Assembly (NCBI GenBank): GCA_028583605.1
Contig: CM053328.1
Coordinates: forward strand, 6,021,304-6,085,303
Source of the DNA: Dastarcus helophoroides
Lineage: Eukaryota > Arthropoda > Insecta > Coleoptera > Bothrideridae
Direction of reading: 5' to 3'
DNA: 64,000 bases
The notes under the pieces are model-generated. The model saw nothing but the letters and a program-made list of their open reading frames with translations. It did not search any database and had not been told where the DNA came from. The position numbers and the translations under genes were made by a program. This document shows, one piece after another, positions 55,637-64,000 of this stretch (positions are counted from its first letter, which is position 1; each line of letters starts with the position of its first letter).

Positions 55637-56175
55637 GGCGATAGGCGAGTAATCCGGAGACTTTAATAGGCGAGAAGCAAGTAGTCTAGAGACTTCAATA
55701 GGCGAGAAGTAAGTAGTTTAGGGACTTCAATTGGCGATAAGCGAGTAGCCCGGAGACTCCAATAGGCGATAAGCGAGTAACCCGGAGACCTCAATGAGCC
55801 ATAGAGCGAGCAGCTCGGAGACTTCAATAGGCGATAAAGCGAGTGTCCCGGAGATTTCAATAGGCGATAAGCGAGTAGCCCGGAAAGTTCAACAGGCAAT
55901 GAGCGAGTAGCTTGGGGATTTCAATGGGCGATAAAGCGAGTAGCTTGGAGACTTCAATAGGCAATAAGGTAAGTGTCCCGGAGATTTCAATAGGCGATAA
56001 GCGAGTAGCCCGGAAACTTCAACAGGCAATAAGCGAGTAGCTTGGAGATTTCAATGGGCGATAAAGCGAGTAGCTTGGAGACTTCAATAGGCAATAAGGC
56101 AAGTGGCCCGGAGATTTTAATAGGCGGTAAGCGGGAAGCGCGGAGACCTTAATAGGCGGTAAACGGGGAGCCCGG
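55637..56175. repeat. 32-bp minisatellite, about 17 units, with four-unit higher-order period
   Basis: The unit is GCGATAAGCGAGTAGCCC plus GGAGACTTCAATAG. Units 7-10 and 11-14 repeat each other in order, giving a higher-order period of about 129 bp. In reverse complement the unit is the same as the internal 33-bp repeat of Repeat A (CTATTGAAGTCTCC, CGCTTATC). A minus-strand open frame across it is repeat-derived. Confidence 0.95.
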
Positions 56176-57079
56176 TTATACTAATTGAGTATAAATAAAT
56201 AACCAGGAGATTTTTAGGTGCAATAACGCATCTTAGAAAGTAAAAGGGGAATACTTAACGTAAGTCAACAGAATTGGAAGAAAAGCAAATAAGTAGTCAC
56301 GATAAAACTGAAGTTTTCACTAATATTCCTGAAGATTAATGAGTATTCTGCACTAATCTCGAAACATACATTGTAATATTTTAAAAAACATCCTCAATAA
56401 CCAGAGCAAATCACTCAATAAACATTTTTTAATTGAACTGACATTTTCAAGCTAACAGTCTGCTTGATTATTGACAATTCATCTCTTAAATGAATGATAT
56501 TCCAGAGTTTCGAATGTCAGGTGCAAATTACAACGACACCAAAGTGACTAATATGTGACGTAAACTTATTATTTTATGAAAGTTAGAACGTCTGCATCCG
56601 ATGTCGATCTCATTAGATCAAATTCCTTTTGAGCCGACAATAATTCCTGCAGTCAAATTCGAGATGAATACAAAATTCCGAAACTAATTCACAAGCCGAG
56701 AACATGTACACAATAAAATCTTATCTCTTTGTAACTCTTTGTAACTTTCTCGTATTTTCCGCCATTATCAGAGATTTAGCAGTGCAGAAAAGAAATATAA
56801 AGCATTACGCCGGTGAGATATCTTGAGAACGTGACACAGAAGACATAATGGTTGAGATAACAACACTATAGTATAAGGAAACAACACTTTTACATGTCTT
56901 ACATTTCATATGATCTTGGCTGTTCGTTGCTATAAAGACATCCTAGACGGAATCCTGACTTCTGCTTAAAAGTTCGTGGTATAATATTTAATTTGTATTA
57001 TAAAATAATAATTATTTATTGCTACTTTCATAGACCTGGTACAAATATTATTTTTTGCTCAGTTAACATTTTTAGTAAT
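56176..57079. other. Unique non-coding sequence
   Basis: About 0.9 kb of mixed composition, no open frame of note, no repeat seen. A candidate conserved or regulatory block only by contrast with its surroundings. Confidence 0.4.
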
Positions 57080-59678
57080 AACTTACGCTGTTCGGGGCAA
57101 AAATTCAACTTCTTTATCGAAATTTCGCCTTAAGACCCAGTATTCTGACTTTTATAGAAATTCCAAGATGAAGGTCAAAATTTTGACTTTATTATTGAAA
57201 TTTCGACCACAGGTAAACCCGAAACTTTGACTTTTTTCTTTAAGTTTCGAGAAAAAAAGTGGAAATTTCCACGTTAATCTTATAAGTTAAAAAAAGTCAA
57301 TATTTCGAGATTAAAGTCAAAATTTCGAAAAAAAACTCAACATTTTTCCTTTAAACGCGAAGTTTCTAAACATTTTTCTTTTTAAATTAATGGCTTTGCT
57401 ACGCATCCTTTTTTTGATTATTTGTTATGAAACAACAATTATCTTTCTTCTGAATTGAAATCTATATTTTTTTATCTTTTTTTTCTCAACATTTTAACTA
57501 AAATATTCTCTGTAATTTCTTTGCGAAGTATTCGTATTTATATGCAGTTTTATTGGCTTTTTCTTCGAAATCTACATTTTTAAAGAAGGTTAGGTTTGAA
57601 GATTAAAATTTTCAAAAAAAAAGTAGACATTTTAAGATTGCAACCTAACATTGGAGAAAAAATTCAACATTGAAAAGTTAAATATAAAATTTTAAATCAT
57701 TCTAATCTCAAAAATTTATAAAATATGCTTGAATTTTTGATGAAAAAAAAAAACTACGAATTTGAAGAAAAAGTATTTGAGAAAATTTTATAAGAACTAA
57801 ATTCTGAAAAATCTTGAAATTTTCATGATAATTGAAACTTTCCAAAAAATCAGGTTTTTCAAAAATAGTCAAAGTTTTGATAAAAATCTATTTAAAAAAT
57901 CAAGCAAAATTTTGTAAAAAATGTCAAACTTTATAAAAGTTGGATTTTTTAGCAATAGCTAGGTTTTGAAAAAATATCGAATTTTAAAAATTTTTTCGAA
58001 AAAATTCGAAATTTTGAAAAATCCAAATTTTCAAAAAAATCTAACTTCTCGAAAAAGTTAACATTTTGGCAGACAAATTTTGATGAACGGAATTTAGAAA
58101 AATATTGACATTTTCATAAAAACTAAAAATTTTCAATAACAAAATTTCTAAAAATGTGGAAATTTTGAAAAATTTGATAATTTAAAAAGAGTTGCAATTT
58201 TTAAAATAAGTAAAAATTTCAAGACAATATTTTGAAAAAAATGTGAAAAAATTGAAATTTAAGAAAAGGCGAAATTTTTGATGTACTAATTTAGTGAAAG
58301 TTTCAAAGAAAATGATTGACAAATTAAAAATAAAACGACAAAATTAAAAAAAATTAAAAAGTTTAGCAAACAGCAAAATGTTTAGAAAATTAAAAAATTT
58401 GGTAATCTAAAAAAATAAAAGAATTTTAAAAATGTCATAAATAGAACAAGGCAAATAATATTTTGAAGAAATTGAAAGTCAAAATGTTGAAATTGTCATA
58501 AAAAATTCAGGTCAACTCAGGTCAGGTTTTTCAAAAAAAGTCAAGTCGAAAGTTTTTATCGAAAAGCGAAAATTTAAAAATTTGGAAATCTTAAACAATA
58601 AAAGAATTTTAAAAATGTCGAAATTAAAACAAAGCAAGTAAAATTTTAAACAAGTTAAAAGTCAAAATATTGAAATTTTCATAAAAAGCTTAAATTTTCA
58701 AAAAAGTCACGTTTTTCAAAAAAAGTCAAAATTTTGATAAAATCCTTTTTAAAAAAATAAGGCAAAATTTTGTACAAATGCCAAACTTTATAAAAGTCGC
58801 AATTTTCAAAAAAAGCTAGGTTTTTAGAAAACATCGAATTTTGAAAATTATGTCGAAAGAATTCAAAATTTTCAAGTTTTCGAAAAAGTTGAAATTTTAA
58901 CAGTCAAATTTTGAATTTTGGACAAATTTTGACATATTCATAAAAAGTAAAAATTTTCAATGAAAAAATTTCCAAAAGTGTGGAAATTTTGAAAAATTTG
59001 ATAATTTAAGAAGGGTTGCATTTTTTAAAATAAGTGAAAAATTTCAAGACAAAATTTTGAAAAAAATCGAAATTTTGAAAAAACGCCAAATTTTTGAAGT
59101 CGTACTAATGTAGTCAGTTTCAAAGAAATGATTGACAATTTCAAAAAAACGCCGAAATTAAAAAAAATTTGAAAGTTTTTATCAAAAAGCGAAATGTTTA
59201 TAAAATTTAAAAATTTGGGAATCTTAAAAAATAAAAGAATCTTAAAAATGTCGAAATTAAAACAAAGCAAATAAAATTAAAAAAAATTAAAGGTCAAAAT
59301 GTTGAAATTTTCATTAAAAATTTAAATTTTCAAGAGTCAGATTTTCCAAAAAAAGTCTAAATTTTGATAACATTCTTCTTAAAAAAATCAGGCAAAATTT
59401 TGTAAAAATGCCAAACTTTATAAAAGTCGGATTTTTCAGGAAAAGCTAGGTTTTGAAAAAATATCGAAATTTGAAAATTTTGTCGAAAGAATTCAAAATT
59501 TTAAAAAACCGAAATTTTGAGAAAATTTCAAATTCTCGAAAAAGTTGAAATTTTATGAGACAAATTTTGAATTAAAATTTTGATGGACGAAATTTAAAAA
59601 CATTTTGACATTTTTATAAAAAGTAAAAATTTTCAATGAAAAGATTTCCAAAAATGTGGAAATTTTGAAAAATTTTAT
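57080..59678. repeat. Degenerate satellite-like array, first part
   Basis: AAATTTTGAAAAA-type sequence with recurring long landmarks: GCCAAACTTTATAAAAGTCG near 57,925, 58,780 and 59,410, and GGGTTGCA/AATTTGATAATTTAAAAA near 58,180 and 59,000. Spacing is irregular (about 630-860 bp). It continues in 62.34-64.0 kb, so the array was split by the insertions between them. Confidence 0.75.
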
Positions 59679-59691
59679 AATTTAGAAAGAT

Positions 59692-60055
59692 TTATTCTTC
59701 ATGGTAGACCCTTATTAACCGGAAATATTATGTTTTTTTCAATTTATTTAACGTTTCTTCGGCCCAGTTTGGCAATATTTAAATTTTTATGGTTTGTTGA
59801 CAATTTTCTAAACAGTTTTTGAAATGCGACTACGTGATATTTAAATTTATTGAAAACGTCACTTCATGACAGTTCCTATTCTGTGTAAAATAAACTAACC
59901 TCTTAAATTGTGAATCTGTGAAGTGACGTTTTCAATAAATTTAAATATCACGTAGTCGCATTTCAAAAACTGTTTAGAAAATTGTCAACAAACCATAAAA
60001 ATTTAAATATTGCGAAACTGGGCCGAAGAAGTGTTAAATAAATTGAAAAAAATAC
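59692..60055. mobile_element. Repeat C hairpin copy inside the satellite array
   Basis: Leader CTTCATGGTAGACCC, left arm to CGTCACTTCATGACAGTTC, loop, right arm from about 59,925 (GAAGTGACGTTTTCAATAAA) to AATTGAAAAAAATAC. AATTTAGAAAGAT on the left (59679-59691) resembles AATTCAGAATGAT on the right (60056-60068), a 13-bp duplication with two mismatches. The right side of the hairpin is about 25 bases longer than the left. Confidence 0.87.
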
Positions 60056-60066
60056 AATTCAGAATG

Positions 60067-62104
60067 ATGCAAGAAGAATGCAACCTAGACTACAAATTCA
60101 TGCAGCCCTCCAGGCGTGTATAGTGAATCATAGGTAGCTGAACTACCAACAGTTGAAACACTGCCACCTAGCGAAGCGGTTGCTCTCTAGGAGAGTTCCC
60201 AGAAGACAAGGATTCTATAATGCACAGATCAATAGGTTTGAACATTTATTAGATTCGAAGTTTGGAAACCAAATACCGGTTTCGATCTTGTTAACAAGAT
60301 TTCAAATTTATGAAAAAGTTGAGATTTTAACAGACAAATTTTGAATTAAAATTTTGGTTTCCAAACTTCGAATCTAATAAATGTTCAAACCACGGGGGTT
60401 CTACTTTGGCACGAAATTCAAATATACTGTTTGTAGCGCCCTCCCACGCCGTGACCGGAACTACCGCCCATTTATACATATTTATGTAAATTAAATATAT
60501 GTGTATAGTTCCTAAATTTGTGTGCGGTGGCGTCTGAGAACGTAAACAAATTTAACTGTCATTGGATTTGGATGGAATGGAGGACGAGAACATCAGTCAT
60601 CTTCGAGCAAAATTTTAAATAGTGTTGAAAATAAGGTAAGTGTAAGTGATCTCTGCGAGCATTACTAGTAAGTAGAAAATTTCATTTATTTGTGGAAGTG
60701 AAGTATCAATCGAAATGACATCCCCGACTTCGGAAAAAAAACTGCTGAATCCCAAGCTGCCGAAATGTTTACAGAAATGGCGACTATAACAATAAACAGT
60801 TTTGTGATTACCAAAAGCAAAATAAGAAAAAGGTAACACTTTAAAAAATAAGATTTAATGTAATCCGAATATACACTGTTTGCACATTGACAAAGTTAAT
60901 GATGCTAAAATTCACTTCTAACGTATTGTAAAATATCTGCAGGAATTTGTTGGATCGTTTGCTTAATAATATGTCAGAGTCTATTATATGTGATACTTTC
61001 TTTCTAATGAGAATATTATGTTTACTACTTTACAGTGAAAATACAGTGATAAATAAATGTATTCAAAATATCTTACTACTGCCCGAACAAATGCCTCCAG
61101 ATATTTGAAAAAATGTTAGAAATTTTATTGTCAGTATGGACTTTGTCAACATGCAAATGGAGCATACATGGACCTCGTTAACATTAAAAGCTACTTTTTT
61201 TTTATTTTTGTCTTTGATGATTAGATATTCAACCAAGGGATTCAAGATGTTTCATCTGAAAAAAAAAGAATTGAGGTTTTTTCTGACCTCCTGTAGTGAG
61301 CAAAATGTAAAACCGACTAAAATGTTGCAATCTTTTAAACAAAAATCGATCTGTTTCGGCAGGCACACCCCCTCGTAGTAAGAAAATTGTACCCTAAAAG
61401 GTGTCAAGCTTTCAACAAAAATCAACCAGAAATTATGTGGAAAAACTTTTCGCTGCTTTACTTGATTTATTTTAATTAAATTCACTATCCAGTATATTAT
61501 GTTATCTGTATCATATTTAACTTTTAGCAGTTGAACTGATAAATATATTTTAAAATTATTACAAATATTTAAATATGAACTTATATACATGTATGAATAT
61601 ACATATTTAATAAAAATATTTAATGTTAAAATGGCAGCTTATTTTTTTACACCTCATACTTGAAATTGTTTTGAAATTTCCATTCACGTTGGTCACTTTT
61701 GTTTAATCTTTAAAAACAGTAGTGTAATCCAACTGAATGGACATTTCAAAACAGTTTAAAATTAATTTTGGATTTAAATTTATAAGCCGGTAATGCAGGG
61801 TAACTGCAACGTGGCTACAGTCGATCATACAGGTTTCTAATTTTATGGCAATAGTTCCGGTCCCTGCGTGGGATGGCCGTTTTCAAAATAAAAAGCACAG
61901 AGTTGACACTCTTAACCTTTCTCTATGGTTCAAACCTATTGGTCTGTGCATTATAGAATCCTTGTCTTCTGGGAACTCTCCTAGAGAGCAACCGCTTCGC
62001 TAGGTGGCAGTGTTTCAACTGTTGGTAGTTCAGCTACCTATGATTCACTATACACGCCTGGAGGGCTGCATGAATTTGTAGTCTAGGTTGCATTCTTCTT
62101 GCAT
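60067..62104. mobile_element. Repeat D foldback element, interrupted
   Basis: Outer arms of 177 bp (60067-60243 and 61928-62104) are inverted copies (GCAGCCCTCCAGGCGTGTAT facing ATACACGCCTGGAGGGCTGC). The left arm continues to about 60,270, and its partner resumes at about 60,347-60,391. A 1.54-kb segment therefore interrupts the right arm. The loop holds about 55 bases that match the surrounding satellite (GAAAAAGTTGAGATTTTAAC). There is no coding capacity in the arms. Confidence 0.85.
60392..61927. mobile_element. 1.54-kb insertion flanked by 9-bp direct repeats
   Basis: GTTCAAACC occurs at 60383-60391 and 61928-61936 and is single in other Repeat D copies, so 60392-61927 was inserted there. 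About 55-85 bases inside each end are inverted similar sequences (CCCACGCCGTGACCGGAACT facing AGTTCCGGTCCCTGCGTGGG). An 8-9-bp duplication suggests an hAT- or P-like transposon, but the outermost bases match poorly. Inside, AAATAAGGTAAGTG (about 60,627-60,640) is a strong splice-donor match. Open frames on either strand (61136-61378 plus; 61252-61590 minus) are unrecognised. Confidence 0.65.
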
Positions 62105-62340
62105 ACCACATTGTTGGCGATGGCCATAGTTTCTCTATGGACCAATAGGTGGTAGTACTAAAAAGTCACTCGCTCGACGCCTGTGAATGTTTTAGTACTT
62201 ACTTGTCGGAACATTTATTAGCATTCGAGTTGGATATACCAAACTGACGAGATCTAACAAGATCGAAACCGGTATTTGGTTTCCAAACTTCGAATCTAAT
62301 AAATGTTCAAACCTATTGGTCTGTGCATTATAGAATTTAG
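62105..62340. repeat. Further Repeat D-related sequence
   Basis: ACCAATAGGTGGTAGTAC and CACTCGCTCGACGCCTGTG are followed by the inner D segment also seen at 9.3 kb (GATATACCAAACTGACGAG, GAAACCGGTATTTGG, AATAAATGTTCAAACC, TATTGGTCTGTGCATTATAG). It lies directly beside the foldback copy. Confidence 0.75.
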
Positions 62341-64000
62341 AATGAGTTGCAATTTTTTAAATTACTACTACTAATTTAGTTAAGTTTAATAAAAATGATC
62401 GAGAAAAAATCGAATTTTTAACAATTTTTTGAAAGAATTTGAAATTTTGAAAAATCGAAATTTTTAAAAAATTTTAAATTTTTGAAAAAGTTGAGATTTT
62501 AGGACAAATTTTGAATTAAAATTTTGAAAGTTGAAATGTAGAAAAATATTGACATTTTGATAAGAAGTAAAAATTTTCAATAAAAAAATTTCGAAAAATG
62601 TGGAAATTTTGAAAAATTTCATAATTTAAAAAGGGTTGCAATTTTTAAAATAAGAAAGAAAAGTGGAGACAAAATTTTAAAACAATATTTAAAAAAAATC
62701 GAAATTTTCAAAAAAACGCGAAATTTTTGAAGTCGTATTAATTTAGTTAAATTTTTAAAAAATGAATGAGAAAATATCGAATTTTGAAAAATTTGATAAT
62801 TTAAAAAGGGTTGCAATTTATAAAATGGGAAATTTGGAGATAAAATTAAAAAAAATTTTTCAAAAAAATCGAAATTTTTAAGAAAAGGCAAAATTTTTGA
62901 AATTGTACTAATTTAGTGAAATTAAAAAAAATGATTGAGAAAATATCGAATTTTGAAAATTTTGTGAAGAGAATTCGAAATTTTTAAAAACCGAAATGTT
63001 CAAAAAATTTAAAATTTATGAAAAAGTTGAGATTTTAACAGAAAAATTTTGAATTAAAATTTTGCTAGTCAAAATTTTGAAAAATATCGACATTTTCATA
63101 AAAAGTAAAAATTTTCAACAAAAAAATATCCAAAAATGTGGCAATTTCGAAAAATTTGACTATATAAAAAGCACTTTTTAAATTTAGCAAAAAATTTCAA
63201 AATAAAATTTTGAAAAAAATCGAAATTTTTCAAAAAGGTGAAATTTTTGAAGTCGTACTAATTTAGTCAAAGTTAAAAAAATGATTGAGAAAATATCGAA
63301 TTTTGAAAATTTCGTCGGACGAATTGGAAATTTTTAAAAACCAAAATTTTCGAAAAATTTTAAATTTTCGAAAAATTTTAAATTTTCGAAAAAGTTGAGA
63401 TTTTAACAGACAAATTTTGAATTAAAATTTTGATAGTCGAGATTTAGAAAAATATCTATATATTTTCATAAAAAGTAATATTTTCAATTAAAAATTTCGA
63501 AAAATGTGGAAATTTTAAAACATTTGATAATTTAGAAAGGATTGTAATTTTTAAAATTATTTAAGAATTTGAAGAAAAAATTTTGAAAAATATTTGAAAA
63601 AAATCGAAATTTTCAAAAAAAGGCGAAAATTTTGAAGTCGTACTAATTTAGACAAAGTTTAAAAAAAATGATCGATAAAATTCGAATTTTAAAAATTTTG
63701 TCGAAAGAATTCAAAATTTTTATAAACCAAAATTTTCAAAAAATTTCAAATATTTGAAAAAATAAAAATTTTCAATAAAAAAATTTTGAAAAATGATGAA
63801 ATTTTGAAAAATTTGATAATTTAAAAAGGGTTGCAATTTTTAAAACTAGTAAAAAATTTGAAGACAAAATTTTAGAAAAAATGGAAATTTTAAAAAAAAG
63901 ACGAAATTTTTGAAGTCGTACTAATTTAGTCAAAATTTAAAAAAGATTGAGAAAATTTCGAATTTTGAAAATTTTTGCTGAGAGAATTCGAAATTTTTAA
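62341..64000. repeat. Degenerate satellite-like array, second part
   Basis: Continuation of the 57-59.7 kb array. The landmark AGTCGTACTAATTTAG (with variants) recurs near 62731, 62901, 63251, 63636 and 63914. A full unit appears to be about 350-390 bp, with truncated units of about 170 and 280. Other shared words are TTGAGATTTTAACAGACAAA and GATAATTTAAAAAGGGTTGC. No genes. Confidence 0.8.

Noticed and set aside
60153..60344. 63-codon plus-strand frame in Repeat D (starts MKHCHLAKRL)
   Set aside because: It spans the arm and loop of the foldback, is not kept in other Repeat D copies, and resembles no family.

Overview
This is a eukaryotic, almost certainly insect, nuclear window. It is very AT-rich and dominated by repeats. 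The only confident host gene is the 3'-terminal exon of a hamlet/PRDM3-PRDM16-type zinc-finger gene on the minus strand (about 40.2-41.74 kb). A mellifera-type mariner, splice and poly(A) signals and the hamlet fingers argue for an insect, perhaps a beetle. The species cannot be named from the sequence.

Layout. 0-6 kb: degenerate AT-rich sequence built from TTTCGAAA-like words, with a GAGACA/GAGATA hexamer array (2.5-3.4 kb), two Repeat B insertions and a large hairpin element (Repeat C, 5.86-6.39 kb). 6.5-8.6 kb: blocks of related 7-bp purine repeats. 8.6-12.9 kb: AT-rich, then mostly unique sequence. 12.9-17.5 kb: dispersed Repeat A, triplicated in tandem (about 1.41-kb period). 17.5-19.1 kb: Repeat E and Repeat B. 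20.9-22.5 kb: Repeat D abutting a 1.4-kb polypurine tract. 22.5-25.2 kb: mostly unique DNA. 26.91-28.36 kb: a DNA-transposon-like element with inverted termini. 29.5-36.0 kb: a Repeat A array, with a dead mariner inserted at a TA, followed by E and B. 36-40 kb: unique sequence, Repeat B copies and AT-rich filler. 40.2-43.0 kb: the hamlet exon and adjacent intron. 43-52.4 kb: AT-rich sequence with tandem repeats and more A, B, C and E copies. 52.4-57.1 kb: unique sequence, a 1.38-kb long-inverted-repeat element with a second foldback inside it, and a 32-bp minisatellite. 57.1-64 kb: a degenerate satellite-like array interrupted by nested insertions (C, D, and a 1.54-kb insert inside D).

Main discovery. 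Three sequence-unrelated small families (B, C and the 54.1-kb element) share one architecture: a long imperfect hairpin, a roughly 30-40-nt extension on one side only, and 12-18-bp direct repeats in the flanks. Two of the three (B and the 54.1-kb element) carry a hammerhead-ribozyme-like core: CTGAAGA, one extra nucleotide, a stem-loop, GAAAC, then a short strand that can pair with the bases preceding CTGAAGA. The stem shows compensatory change between B copies. This looks like retrozyme-like or Penelope-like non-autonomous retroposons. It is an inference from the sequence alone.

Most long open frames in the window (Ser/Leu-rich, Glu/Lys/Arg-rich) are translations of purine microsatellites and are not genes. 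No tRNA, rRNA or CRISPR was recognised. All comparisons were done by eye; lengths and boundaries of degenerate repeats are approximate.
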